DNA of 64,000 nt from Bradyrhizobium barranii subsp. apii (GTDB lineage Bacteria; Pseudomonadota; Alphaproteobacteria; Rhizobiales; Xanthobacteraceae): NCBI RefSeq assembly GCF_011516635.5, contig NZ_CP096255.1:4772501-4836500 (forward strand). Direction: 5' to 3'. A program made the translations under genes and the position numbers. Shown one piece after another: positions 11,266-20,129 of this stretch. Every line of letters starts with the position of its first letter. Within the stretch, counting starts at the first letter, position 1. Below the pieces are notes generated by a model. The model was not told the DNA's origin. It saw only the letters and a list, made by a program, of their open reading frames with translations, and made no database searches.

Positions 11266-12536
11266 CGCGCGCTCTCCCGGGCCAGCGCAAAAGGATTGCC
11301 GACGAGGCCTTCGATGGTCGCAACGCCGGCATGGAAGTTCTGCAGCGCCTCCTGCTCGCGCAGCCGCGCTTGGGTGACGCTCGCCTGGGCGTCGAGCACT
11401 TCGAGCAGCGAGAAGCGGCCCTGGCCGTAGCCCTGCGCGATCGCTTCGGAGGCTTCCGTGGCTTTCGGAATCGCGGTCTCGCGCAGCACCGCGAGCTCGC
11501 GCAGCGAGCCCTGGAGCGAGTCGTAGGCGCGGCCGGCGACAACGATCAGCGTGTTGCGGTTGGCCTCGCGCTCGGCCCTGGTCTTGGTGAGGCTTTCCTG
11601 CGCCGAGAGGATGTTGCCCTGGTTCTGGTCGAACACGGGGATCGGCACCGAGACGGTGAGGCGCACCGCGTCGTCATTGGTCTCGTTGAAATGGCGCCAT
11701 CCCGCCGCGATCCGCACGTCGGGATAGGGCCTTAAGCGCGCCATCAACAGCTCGGCGTTGCGCTGGGCATACACCGCCGTCCAGCGCACCAGCTGCGGAT
11801 TGGCATCGATGGCGGCCACGACCGACTGGAACGTCGGCGTCTTTCCCGTGGTATCGAGCCGGCCGGAGACCTCGCCGAACTTTGCCGCGGGATCCCCCAT
11901 CAGCACCGCAAGCTCGCGCCGGGCGCTCGCCAGCGTTGCCTTGAAGCGTTCGCGGTCGGCCTTCACCAGGGCGGACGCGACCTCGGCGCGGCCGGTCTCG
12001 GCCGGCGAGGAGGCGCCGGCCTCGACGCGGCGGCGCAGCAGCGGCGTCAGCCGGTCGATCGCGGCGATCTGCTCGTCGAGGATCTGGATGCGCCGCTGCG
12101 CGCCGAGCACGCTGAGGAAGGCGATCGCAGTCTCCGACAACACCTCCAGCCTGACGGCCTTGCGCTGGATCGCGGCCACCTCGATGCCGGCGGCGCCCGC
12201 GGCGATCCGCGCATCACGCTTGCCGAACAGCTCGAAGGCCTGGCTGATCTGGAGCGTGGTCTCGGCCGATCTCGTGCCGCGATAGATGCCGGAGCCGAAC
12301 GAATTGTCCTGTTCATAGGACAGTTCCGGATTGAGCAGTGCGCCGGCCTGGATGCGCTGCCCCGTGGCGATGCCGACGTCGCGCTCCGCCGCGGTGAGCC
12401 GCGGGCTCGCGGCCAGCGCGCGCGACAGCGCGCTCCGCATCGTAAGCGTCTGGGCGTGCGTGTGCTGCGTCAGCCAGGGGCTGACGAAAATCGCTATCGC
12501 GCACGCCAAGCGCGCGGCAGTCCGTCTGCAAGGCAT
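11262..12536 (-). CDS. czcC: Outer-membrane efflux protein CzcC (TolC family)
   Basis: Outer-membrane channel of the tripartite pump. Two repeats of the TolC/OEP coiled-coil domain follow a signal peptide (MPCRRTAARLACAIAIF, cleavage near HAQ). I prefer the ATG at 12536, preceded by AGGT, giving 424 residues; a longer frame opens at 12572 but only adds residues in front of a normal signal peptide. It is the first of the coupled C-B-A genes, with a small secreted protein gene upstream on the same strand. Confidence 0.88.
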   Translation of the reverse strand: MPCRRTAARLACAIAIFVSPWLTQHTHAQTLTMRSALSRALAASPRLTAAERDVGIATGQRIQAGALLNPELSYEQDNSFGSGIYRGTRSAETTLQISQAFELFGKRDARIAAGAAGIEVAAIQRKAVRLEVLSETAIAFLSVLGAQRRIQILDEQIAAIDRLTPLLRRRVEAGASSPAETGRAEVASALVKADRERFKATLASARRELAVLMGDPAAKFGEVSGRLDTTGKTPTFQSVVAAIDANPQLVRWTAVYAQRNAELLMARLRPYPDVRIAAGWRHFNETNDDAVRLTVSVPIPVFDQNQGNILSAQESLTKTRAEREANRNTLIVVAGRAYDSLQGSLRELAVLRETAIPKATEASEAIAQGYGQGRFSLLEVLDAQASVTQARLREQEALQNFHAGVATIEGLVGNPFALARESAR

Positions 12537-12591
12537 GAAGGTGACCTGTGAACAATAGCATCGTAGGCGCACGGGCGCCCGGCTGATCAGT

Positions 12592-12954
12592 TCAGGTCAG
12601 ATGTTTGGGGGGCGGAGAGTCGGTGTCAGGCACGACGCCTGCAAGCACAGTCAGGTGAGGCGGATTTGACGCGGCCACCAACTCCGACATTGCGTCAGGC
12701 AGCAGCAGTTGCGCGAAGACCACCGAGAAACAGCCATGACAGTGATGGGCTGCCAGCGTCTTGCTATCCGTATCTCCGGAATCGGGTTCCGGCGACGCAG
12801 CGATTTCCAGCTGGCCGAACGGATTGGTCACGTCCAGGCATTGGCACGTATGCAACACGCCCGACAGCAGATAGCTGATTGCGAGACACGCAGCCAACAG
12901 CCCGCGCCAGTTGCGCAGGCGAAACAATCTGATCGGGCGGCGGATCGCAGTCAC
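12592..12954 (-). CDS. Small secreted Cys/His-containing protein at the head of the czc operon
   Basis: 120 residues with an N-terminal hydrophobic helix (LLAACLAISYLLSGVLHTCQC), then a loop holding CQC and HHCHGC, which would suit metal binding in the periplasm. I do not recognise a named family with certainty; it resembles the short DUF2946-like proteins found beside metal-efflux operons. It lies 55 bases upstream of czcC on the same strand and is probably the first gene of the operon, which suggests a periplasmic metal-binding role. Confidence 0.65.
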   Translation of the reverse strand: MTAIRRPIRLFRLRNWRGLLAACLAISYLLSGVLHTCQCLDVTNPFGQLEIAASPEPDSGDTDSKTLAAHHCHGCFSVVFAQLLLPDAMSELVAASNPPHLTVLAGVVPDTDSPPPKHLT

Positions 12955-13141
12955 GAAGTCACTCTGGTTACGTCCGGGTTCGTAGCATGGCGACCGGAAC
13001 AGTGTCGACCCGCAATAATGTTACGTGTGCGGAACTGAACGTCGCACCCGCATGTATCCATGCGATTGCAAGCAGCGACGTCCGTTCATCGCCATCGTTG
13101 CGGTCCCATGGTAAGATAGAAACGACGAGAGGGAGCTCGGA

Positions 13142-13858
13142 ATGCCGGAAGAGTCTTGCTGCTCGCACGATGCGTGCTGTGGGGAAGCCGCCAAACCCCG
13201 TGTGGAGGAAGTCGCCGCGTCAGGCTGCACCGACTGCTGCTCGGCGGGCGTTCCGGTCTTCGACGGGCTCGATCCGCGATACAAGCGCGTGCTGTGGACC
13301 GTCATCGCCATCAACGCGGCGATGTTCGTGAGTGAAATGGCGGCGGGCTATTTGGCCGGCTCCCAGGCGCTCAAGGCCGACGCTCTCGACTTCCTCGCCG
13401 ACACGGTCACCTACGGCCTGAGCCTTTCGGTGATCGGCGCGAGCATCAAGACGCGTGCCACCGCCGCGTTGTTCAAGGGGTTGTCGCTCAGTGCCATGGC
13501 CGCCTGGGTGTTCGGGTCAACGCTCTATCAGACCCTGGTCCTGGGGCTCCCGCGTGCGGAGCTGATGGGAGCGATGAGCCTGGCCGCGCTGGCGGCGAAC
13601 CTGACCTCGGTTCTCCTGCTCGCGCGCTACAAGGACGGCGACGCCAACGTGCGCTCGGTTTGGCTCTGCTCGCGCAATGACGCGATCGGCAACGTCATCG
13701 TGATGGTCGCTGCCATCGGCGTATTCGGAACCGCGACGGCATGGCCCGATCTGGCTGTCGCTGCGGTAATGGCTGGAATCTTCCTGACCTCGTCGCTGCA
13801 AATCTTGCGGCAAGCATGGGCGGAGTATCGCGGCGGGCAAGCTGCCGCGACTGCCTGA
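13142..13858 (+). CDS. CDF-like cation transporter with Cys-rich N-terminus and altered metal ligands
   Basis: A 238-residue inner-membrane protein with six predicted helices of the cation diffusion facilitator fold and no cytoplasmic C-terminal domain. The first 35 residues carry Cys clusters (SCCSHDACC, CTDCC). The TM2 site reads Asp80-x2-Asp83-x3-Asp87, with Asp where classical CDFs have His, and the TM5 site reads Cys176-x3-Asp180 instead of His-x3-Asp. The fold is clear, the substrate is not; a different metal, or a softer thiol-preferring one, is possible. GAGGGAG precedes the ATG, and a TAAGAT at 13112 could be the -10. It is divergent from the czc operon. Confidence 0.8.
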   Translation: MPEESCCSHDACCGEAAKPRVEEVAASGCTDCCSAGVPVFDGLDPRYKRVLWTVIAINAAMFVSEMAAGYLAGSQALKADALDFLADTVTYGLSLSVIGASIKTRATAALFKGLSLSAMAAWVFGSTLYQTLVLGLPRAELMGAMSLAALAANLTSVLLLARYKDGDANVRSVWLCSRNDAIGNVIVMVAAIGVFGTATAWPDLAVAAVMAGIFLTSSLQILRQAWAEYRGGQAAATA

Positions 13859-13881
13859 GGGTGGCGCGATCCAAACGCGGA

Positions 13882-13916
13882 AAGGCCCCAGCCCGGGGCT
13901 GACCGGCTGAGGCCTT
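13882..13916 (+). terminator. Possible terminator hairpin
   Basis: AAGGCC at 13882-13887 pairs with GGCCTT at 13911-13916 and the stem continues with CAGCC/GGCTG after one mismatch. No strong T-run follows. It lies 24 bases after the CDF-like gene. Confidence 0.4.
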
Positions 13917-14025
13917 ATGTGCTCACATTCTCATCCTTGGGACTTGAGGCGCTAACGCGCCCCGCACTGGATCGTTCCGCAGGGCTCGGAATTATTTTGC
14001 CCTGCTGCCGGGAGGTGCGGCGTTC

Positions 14026-15276
14026 CTACGCCTTCTCCTCCCAGATCATCGCGAGATGCACGATCGTCTGCACCGCCTTTTCCATGTCCTGCCGGCTGAC
14101 CCATTCGAGCCGCGAATGAAACGCGTGCTCGCCGGCAAAGATGTTGGGGCAGGGCAGGCCCATGAAGGACAGGCGCGAGCCGTCGGTGCCGCCGCGGATC
14201 GCGGTGCGCATCGGGCGCAGGCCGGCACGGCGGATCGCCTCGATGGCATATTCGAGGATCTGCGGGTGACGGTCGATCACCTGCTTCATGTTGCGGTACT
14301 GCTCCCTGACCTCGAACTTGTAGGTCGAGCGCGGATAGTCCTTCATCACGTCCTTGACGATGTTCTCGAGCAGGACTTCCTTCTCCTTCAGCCCTTCCTC
14401 GGTGAAGTCGCGCACGATGAAGGAGAGCGTCGCCTGCTCCAGCGCACCGTCGATGCCGATCGGATGCAGGAAGCCCTGCTTGCCTGACGTCGTCTCGGGC
14501 GAGCAGCCTTCCTTCGGCAGCCGCTCGACGATGGCGGCTGCGATCTTGATCGCGTGCTCCATCTTGCCCTTGGCGTAGCCTGGATGGGCGCTGACGCCGT
14601 TGATGGTGATGGTGGCGCCGTCGGCCGAGAAGGTCTCGTCCTCGACGCTGCCGGCGCTCTCGCCGTCCATGGTGTAGCCGAAATCGGCGCCGAGCTTCTT
14701 CAGGTCGACATTGTCGACGCCGCGGCCGATCTCCTCGTCCGGCGTGAACAGGATCTTGATGGTGCCGTGCTTCACATCGGGGTTGTTGATGAAGAAATGC
14801 GCGGCATCCATGATCTCGGCGACGCCGGCCTTGTTGTCGGCGCCCAAGAGCGTGGTGCCGTCGGTGGTGATGATGTCGTTGCCGATCTGGTTCTTCAGCG
14901 CGGGATGTTCAGTGAAGCGGATCACCTGGCTGGTATCGCCCGGCAGGGTGATATCGCCGCCGCGATAGTCCTTCACCAGCTGCGGCTTGACGTCCTTGCC
15001 GGTCACGTCGGGCGAGGTGTCCATGTGCGAGCAGAAGCAGATCACCGGCACCTTCTTGGTCGTATTGGCCGGGATCGTTCCGTAGACGTAGCCGAAGTCG
15101 TCGAGATGCGCGTCGGCGACGCCCATGGCCTTCAGCTCGGCGGCGAGCACGCGGCCGAGATCTTTCTGTTTCTCGGTCGAGGGCGAGGCCGGGGATTCCG
15201 GATCGGACTGGGTGTCGATGGTGACGTAGCGCAGGAAGCGTTCGGTCACGGTGTGCGAAAAGGAGAGGGAGGACAT
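14026..15276 (-). CDS. pepT: Peptidase T (tripeptide aminopeptidase)
   Basis: Cytoplasmic zinc metallopeptidase of the M20B family, releasing N-terminal residues from tripeptides. The 416 residues match the family length. Metal ligands sit in CSHMDTSPD (His and Asp, near residue 80), LLGADNKAG (Asp), TPDEEIGRG (catalytic Glu pair) and GEHAFHS (C-terminal His). The dimerisation lid lies between roughly residues 210 and 320. It is a single gene, converging with the CDF-like gene on its left. Confidence 0.94.
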   Translation of the reverse strand: MSSLSFSHTVTERFLRYVTIDTQSDPESPASPSTEKQKDLGRVLAAELKAMGVADAHLDDFGYVYGTIPANTTKKVPVICFCSHMDTSPDVTGKDVKPQLVKDYRGGDITLPGDTSQVIRFTEHPALKNQIGNDIITTDGTTLLGADNKAGVAEIMDAAHFFINNPDVKHGTIKILFTPDEEIGRGVDNVDLKKLGADFGYTMDGESAGSVEDETFSADGATITINGVSAHPGYAKGKMEHAIKIAAAIVERLPKEGCSPETTSGKQGFLHPIGIDGALEQATLSFIVRDFTEEGLKEKEVLLENIVKDVMKDYPRSTYKFEVREQYRNMKQVIDRHPQILEYAIEAIRRAGLRPMRTAIRGGTDGSRLSFMGLPCPNIFAGEHAFHSRLEWVSRQDMEKAVQTIVHLAMIWEEKA

Positions 15277-15720
15277 TTCTGGTCAAACCGCCGGGTCTTG
15301 GGGAAGCAAGGCTTGGGGGAAGCAGGCGGTATATCAGAAAAGCGGGCCGTGATGCGGCCGGAACGAAGCGGATCAGGCTTAACGAAACGTAGCTGCTAGA
15401 TCGCTTCCTTGAGCTCCTTGACCGGGCGGAAGGCCACCTTCTTGCTGGCCTTGATGTGGATCGCCTCGCCGGTGGTGGGGTTGCGGCCGGTGCGGGCGGC
15501 GCGCTTGCGGACCTGGAGGATGCCGAGCCCGACGATGCGGACGCGGTCGCCCTTCTTGAGGTGCTTGGCGATCAGATCGACCATGTCGGTCAGGACGGCC
15601 TCGGCGTGCTTTTTCGAGAGGTCCTGGCTCTCCGCGATGTCAGCTGCGAGGTGTTTGAGCGTGATTGTGGCGGGAGCGGCTGCCTTCTTCGCCGAATCCT
15701 TCTTGGCCGAATCCTTCTTA

Positions 15721-16656
15721 GAGTCTGTCCGGAAAGATTACCTTGGATTGCATAGCTTTCGCAGCATGAGTCGGATGGAGGCCAGCTTGAGAAAGGCGAG
15801 CGCCCTGTGATTGAAGCATTCCCAATCTTTGGACAGTCTTCGGCATCGCCCGAGCCAGGCAAAGGTACGCTCGACGATCCAGCGTTTGGGCAAGACGACG
15901 AAACGGTGAGCCTGATCGGAGCGTTTGACGATTTCGAGGTTCACGCGCTTCAGAGCGCTACGCAGCCCCTTCTGGAAATGTGGCCCTTGATATCCGCCGT
16001 CGGCGTAGAGCTTCAGAAGAAAGGGATAGAGGCCGAACAACGTTGCCATCAGGAGCACGCCGCCGTCGCGATCCTGGATGTCCGCCGCATGCACGATGGC
16101 GTGCATCAAGAGGCCTTGCGTGTCGACGAGAATGTGCCGCTTCTTGCCCTTGATCTTCTTGCCCGCGTCGTAGCCATGGAGATCATGAGGCCCCCTTTTT
16201 CAGCGCTTTTCACGCTCTGGCTATCGATGATGGCGGCGGTGGGAGAAGCCTCGCGCTCGGCCCTTTCGCGACATTCGACATAGAGGGCGTGATGAATTTT
16301 ATCGAGCGTGCCGTTCCAGCTCCACAGATCGAAGTAGCCATACAGCGTCGAGCGCGGCGGCAGGTCCTTGGGGATCGCGCGCCACTGGCAACCTGTGCTC
16401 AGGATGTACATCAGCCCGTTGGCAATCTCGCGCAGGTCCACCGTACGCTTGTTGCCGCCGCGCTTGGCCGGCGGGATGCGAGGCGCGATCAGCGCCCACT
16501 CCTCGTCGGTCAAGTCGCTCGGATAGCGCAGGCGGCTGCGGTCGTAGCGTGCACGGTTCTCGGTAGTCCACATTGGCGGCGCGTCCCCATCGAATCAGGC
16601 CGCTCACCTTGAATCACAACCGATTCATTCGACTCAACATGTTTTGGAACAGACAC
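15721..16656 (-). mobile_element. IS5-family insertion sequence (936 bp)
   Basis: Ends carry imperfect inverted repeats: GAGTCTGTCCGGAAA at 15721 and, read from the other end, GTGTCTGTTCCAAAA. The flanks repeat TTA (15718-15720 and 16657-16659), a 3-bp TNA-type target duplication as known for the IS1031 subgroup of IS5. It lies inside the HU gene with the transposase in the same orientation. Confidence 0.9.
15738..16573 (-). CDS. IS5-family transposase, two frames joined by a -1 frameshift
   Basis: DDE transposase in two overlapping frames. The first (16573 down to 16106, 155 aa) has the N-terminal DUF4096-like region YPSDLTDEEWALI and the first catalytic Asp in IIDSQSVKS. The second (ending at 15738) continues as PHDLHGYDAGKK, then the second Asp in LYADGGYQG and the Glu in VERTFAWLGR. 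The switch lies at A5G5 (plus-strand CCCCCTTTTT at 16191-16200): slipping back one base joins the frames to the full family sequence. The element is probably active or recently active. Confidence 0.88.
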
Positions 16657-16858
16657 TTAGCCATGTCTGGCCTCCTCAATGACAGGGAAGCCCGGAAAAG
16701 CCGGTCAAGCGCGGGGATCCCTCCAAGTCCTGGAAGGCGTAGACGATTCGGGCGCGGGCTGACTATGCCACGAGTTCCCGGCAGACGCCGGCAATCGCCC
16801 AGACTACCGCGAAAGGCTTCGAGAAGTTCGGGCTAAGACTATGAAGGGATTGCCAAAA

Positions 16859-16935
<77 letters not shown>

Positions 16936-17040
16936 GTGGTTCGCTGAAAGCGCGCGGAACGAGGGGGACTTAAAGGCGGGGCTTGGTGAAGTCAAGGACG
17001 TTGCGCTTTGTCAGGACGCATCGGCTAAGCATTGCTCTGG

Positions 17041-17070
17041 AAAACGAAAAAGGCCGCCAGGCGGCGGCCT
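17041..17070 (-). terminator. Rho-independent terminator for the small membrane protein gene
   Basis: Stem AGGCCGCC (17051-17058) with GGCGGCCT (17063-17070) and a 4-nt loop. Read on the minus strand it is followed by TTTTTCGTTTT. It lies just after the stop of the gene at 17094-17297. Confidence 0.85.
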
Positions 17071-17093
17071 CGGTCAGCCCGAAACAGGGCGTG

Positions 17094-17297
17094 TCAGCGA
17101 ATCTCCGACGTGCCTGCGCTGGTCACGGCCACCGGCTTGCCGGCCTTGATCACGTGAGCGGATTGGGCGGTCTGGCTGTAATCGACGTTGGTGCGGGCTG
17201 CGATGCCGAAGCCGGCGACCAGAATACCGGCAACCAGCGCCACCACCACGATCTTCAGGTGGGTGCCACGATCAGCCGAGTGAATAGAGTGGTTCAT
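17094..17297 (-). CDS. Small single-pass membrane protein (67 aa)
   Basis: Unknown function. Residues 15-34 (KIVVVALVAGILVAGFGIAA) form one membrane helix, with a short cytoplasmic N-terminus and a polar 33-residue tail outside. A good AGGCT-type Shine-Dalgarno stretch lies before the ATG and an intrinsic terminator follows, so it is a genuine monocistronic gene. Similar short proteins are common in Bradyrhizobium. Confidence 0.7.
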   Translation of the reverse strand: MNHSIHSADRGTHLKIVVVALVAGILVAGFGIAARTNVDYSQTAQSAHVIKAGKPVAVTSAGTSEIR

Positions 17298-17439
17298 ATG
17301 AGCCTCCCGACGGGCTTAGCCGCCGTCTATGGGCTCATGTCTTAAGGACCATCTGTTTCCGGATGGTTTCGCGGGTTCCGCAAAATGGTTTCATTAATGC
17401 GCCCGCTTGGTTTCGCCGGGCTGGCGGCCGGAACAGGTC

Positions 17440-18735
17440 TCAGGCGGCCGCCCGGCCGATATCGCCCCGGATCGTGCGGGCCGCCCAGACGAACAGCAGG
17501 GCGCCCAGTGTGGTCGTGACCGCCGCCGAGAGCAGGGAATAGCGCACGGCGTCCGCGCCATAAGTGCCCTTGAGGGCGTCGTTGACCATGCCGACGGCAA
17601 GCGGGCCGACGCCCTGGCCGAAGCAGGTGGCGGTGAGCGCGATCAGGGCGGAGGCGAGCGCCCGCATGCTCGGCTTGGCGACCGTCTGCGCGATCGCGAA
17701 GATCGGTCCGAGATGGAAGCCGACCAGGAACGAGGTCAGCGCCAGCATCGCGACCATCGTCGAGAAATCCTGTGTCAGCATGCACAGCGCGAACACCGGG
17801 CCGGCCAGCCCTGAGGTGATCGCCGGCGCCCACAGCTTCCAGCGGTCGTCGCGGCGGCTGATCTGCGCCACCACGAAGCCGCCGAGCAGGGTGCCGGCCA
17901 TGCCGGCGAGCCCCTTGAAGGTGCCGGCATAGGTGCCGATCTCGGCGCTCGACAGATGGTGCACGCGCGCCAGGAACGGCGGGATCCACGCCGCCGTTGC
18001 GTAGTTCGTATAGGTGGTGAGGCAGAAGCCGATCAGCACGATGATGAAGCTCTGCTGCGAGGCCAGGAAGCGCAGTGTCGGCCCGAGCGGCTCCGGCACG
18101 AAACTCTCCTGCATGGCGCCGCGCTTCGGCTCGGAGATCGTCAGCCACAGAATCAATGCGAGCAGGATGCCGGGCAGGCCGGCGACGTAGAACGCCATCC
18201 GCCAGCCATAGTGCTGGTTGACGTAGCCGCCGATGAAATAGCCGAGGAAGACGCCGAGATAGGTGCCGATGGCGTAGATGCCGAGCGTGAGCGGGCGCTC
18301 GTTCTTGGTGAAGAGATCGGCGACGATCGATTGCGAGGCGGGCGAGCCCGCGGATTCGCCGATGCCGACGCCGATGCGCGCCAGCGCCAGCGAGGTCACG
18401 CTCGAGGCTGCCCCGCACAGCGCCGTCATCGCACTCCAGAACGCAAGGGCCACCGCGACGATGTTGCGCCGGTTGAGCCGGTCGGCGACGCGCGCGATGG
18501 GAATGCCGAGCAGGGAATAGAACAGCGCGAAGCCGAAGCCTGCGAGCAGGCCCATCATGGTGTCGCTGAGCTGAAACTCCTTCTTGATCGGCTCGATCAG
18601 GACGTTGAAGATCGTGCGGTCGAGGAAGTTCAGCGCGTAGATGATGGTGAGCAGGCCCAGCACGTAATAGCGCCGCGCCGGGGGCTTTGCCGCCGCAGTC
18701 GTCTGCACCGACATCTGTGACGTCACATCGACCAT
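17440..18735 (-). CDS. Major facilitator superfamily permease
   Basis: A 431-residue inner-membrane transporter with 12 predicted helices. The loop 2-3 motif GIPIARVADRLNRR and the TM4 Arg in LARIGVGIGESAGSP place it with Spinster-like and aromatic-acid MFS carriers. It lies downstream of the Rieske oxygenase gene on the same strand, so it probably imports the substrate of that enzyme (inference). The start ATG at 18735 is preceded by a GGGGGGATGCG ribosome-binding stretch. Confidence 0.88.
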   Translation of the reverse strand: MVDVTSQMSVQTTAAAKPPARRYYVLGLLTIIYALNFLDRTIFNVLIEPIKKEFQLSDTMMGLLAGFGFALFYSLLGIPIARVADRLNRRNIVAVALAFWSAMTALCGAASSVTSLALARIGVGIGESAGSPASQSIVADLFTKNERPLTLGIYAIGTYLGVFLGYFIGGYVNQHYGWRMAFYVAGLPGILLALILWLTISEPKRGAMQESFVPEPLGPTLRFLASQQSFIIVLIGFCLTTYTNYATAAWIPPFLARVHHLSSAEIGTYAGTFKGLAGMAGTLLGGFVVAQISRRDDRWKLWAPAITSGLAGPVFALCMLTQDFSTMVAMLALTSFLVGFHLGPIFAIAQTVAKPSMRALASALIALTATCFGQGVGPLAVGMVNDALKGTYGADAVRYSLLSAAVTTTLGALLFVWAARTIRGDIGRAAA

Positions 18736-18794
18736 CGCATCCCCCCAATTTGTCTTTGTTATCGTTGCCGGTCCAGCCCTTCGTGAGGCTGGTC

Positions 18795-18850
18795 GAGAGC
18801 GTCTTCGAGCGAAGTGGATACCGGTTCGCGTGAAGAAAACACGCCAAACA
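18795..18850. repeat. Interspersed palindromic element between oxygenase and permease genes
   Basis: Arms GCGTCTTC and GAAGAAAACACGC enclose GAAGTGGATACCGGTTCGCG. I recognise this as a dispersed repeat of Bradyrhizobium genomes. It lies in the 120-base gap of the MFS/Rieske unit and could reduce read-through into the permease gene. Confidence 0.75.
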
Positions 18851-18855
18851 AAAAC

Positions 18856-20046
18856 TCAGCCTTCGCGGATGTAATTCCCCGCTTCGAATTCGACCGGCGC
18901 AGCACTTGTATCGAACGACACGCCGATCGGATCGCGGTCTGCCTCCATCGCCTCCAGTTGCTCGCTCAGCATGCGCCGGATCATCAGGATGCCGCGGTCG
19001 CTCTGGCCGAAATGCTCCTCGGAGTGGATGGTCTGCGGGCCCTGGCCGACCTGGGCCTCGTAATCGCCGGGGAATTGCTGGTGCTCGGCTTCCGTCATGT
19101 CCCACCAGAATTTGCAGTTGAACTTCGAGCGCATGCGGCCGATGTCGCCGGAAGTCTTGACGCGGCCGGCAACGTAGATGCGGAACGAGGTGTCGTCGAT
19201 CGGCAGCGTCCAGCCGATCGACTCGACGCGGGCGAATTGCGCCACGCGCGGGTTCGGCACGACGCGCAAGGTGGGGAGGGCGGCTTCGGTGACGCGATAA
19301 AACACCTTGCCGTCGTCCTGCTTGCGGATCGAGCGCACGGCGATGCCGCGCGGCGTCTTGTCGAACTTCACCTCCGGCATCGAGGCCATCATGTTGGTGA
19401 ATTGGGGTCCCGAGAACGAGCCGTGCAGCACCGGCACGTGATAGGGATCGACCACGTTCTCGAAATGCTGGAGCCAGTTGCAGGGGATGATCGCGGGGCC
19501 GCCGCCGCCGATCGAGGAATCGTCGGCCTCAACGAACTCGCCGTCGTCCATGTTTTCCAGGCATTCGTAGGCCGGCAGCACCGGGCGTTTCTCGGCCGGT
19601 CCCATATAGGCGAAGATCAGCCCGTAGCGCTCCTCGACCGGGTACCAGGGCTGGCGCACCTTGTCCTTGAACTGGCCGCCGTCGGGCTCGCAGGGCTGCT
19701 CGAGACAGTGGCCTTCGGCGTCGAACTTCCAGCCGTGATAGCAGCAGCGGATGCCGTCTTCCTCGACCTTGCCATAGTAGAGCGTGGTGCCGCGATGGCA
19801 GCAGCGCGCGTGCAAGAGCCCGGCGCGGCCATGCTTGTCGCGGAACAAGATCAGGTCTTCGCCTAGCGCGCGGACCTTTTTCGGCGTGTCGGTGGCATCG
19901 CTGACCAGCCCGACCGGATGCCAGTAGCGGCGGAGCAGCTCGCCCATCGGCGTGCCGCGCGCGACCGAGGTGAGTTCGGTGCGCGTGTGCGCCGGCTTCA
20001 TCGCATAGGCGGTGCCGAGATCGCGATCCCGCTGGGTCATCGTCAT
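18856..20046 (-). CDS. Rieske non-heme iron aromatic ring-hydroxylating oxygenase, alpha subunit type
   Basis: A 396-residue cytoplasmic oxygenase. The Rieske [2Fe-2S] ligands are Cys82, His84, Cys101 and His104 (CCH...CCYHGW). The mononuclear iron site shows Asp200, His203 and His208 in DPYHVPVLHG. The C-terminal catalytic domain is of the phthalate-4,5-dioxygenase/vanillate demethylase class, so aromatic hydroxylation or O-demethylation is likely; it would need a separate reductase, and none is adjacent. The start at 20046 has GGGAGGAA upstream; a longer frame to 20130 would run into the probable promoter and operator. Confidence 0.88.
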   Translation of the reverse strand: MTMTQRDRDLGTAYAMKPAHTRTELTSVARGTPMGELLRRYWHPVGLVSDATDTPKKVRALGEDLILFRDKHGRAGLLHARCCHRGTTLYYGKVEEDGIRCCYHGWKFDAEGHCLEQPCEPDGGQFKDKVRQPWYPVEERYGLIFAYMGPAEKRPVLPAYECLENMDDGEFVEADDSSIGGGGPAIIPCNWLQHFENVVDPYHVPVLHGSFSGPQFTNMMASMPEVKFDKTPRGIAVRSIRKQDDGKVFYRVTEAALPTLRVVPNPRVAQFARVESIGWTLPIDDTSFRIYVAGRVKTSGDIGRMRSKFNCKFWWDMTEAEHQQFPGDYEAQVGQGPQTIHSEEHFGQSDRGILMIRRMLSEQLEAMEADRDPIGVSFDTSAAPVEFEAGNYIREG

Positions 20047-20118
20047 GCTGTTCCTCCCGCCGCTGGCCTTGGGTGGCCGGGTCGTTTTGATGCGGTGACC
20101 CAGTGAAAAATAATTCGA

Positions 20119-20129
20119 TGACAATGTCA
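20119..20129. promoter_or_regulatory. Candidate MarR operator in the divergent promoter region
   Basis: TGACAATGTCA is a perfect inverted repeat with a one-base centre, in the 183-base gap between the oxygenase and marR starts. On the minus strand it overlaps a TTGACA that could be the -35 of the oxygenase promoter. Size and place suit MarR autoregulation; binding is inferred. Confidence 0.45.

Larger units (their letters stand above)
15396..16664 (-). pseudogene. HU-family DNA-binding protein gene split by an IS5-family element
   Basis: Histone-like nucleoid protein. The 3' part (15396-15720) encodes a Lys/Ala tail (KKDSAKKDSAKKAAAP) followed by an HU fold: helices KHLAADIAESQDLSKKHAEA, the arm region with GRNPTTGE, and a C-terminal strand-helix. 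The true start is past the insertion at 16662-16664: minus-strand ATG-GCT preceded by GAGGAGG. Removing the element and one TTA copy restores ATG GCT AAG AAG GAT in frame, giving about 109 residues. The element separates codon 2 from codon 3. HU frame continues directly after the transposase stop codon with no stop, so low expression from internal starts (such as the ATG at 15584) is conceivable, but the native promoter and start are lost. Confidence 0.88.

Noticed and set aside
17342..19105. 587-residue minus-strand frame spanning the MFS gene and part of the oxygenase gene
   Set aside because: It is the +1 frame of the MFS permease gene; the 431-residue frame with 12 helices is the real one.
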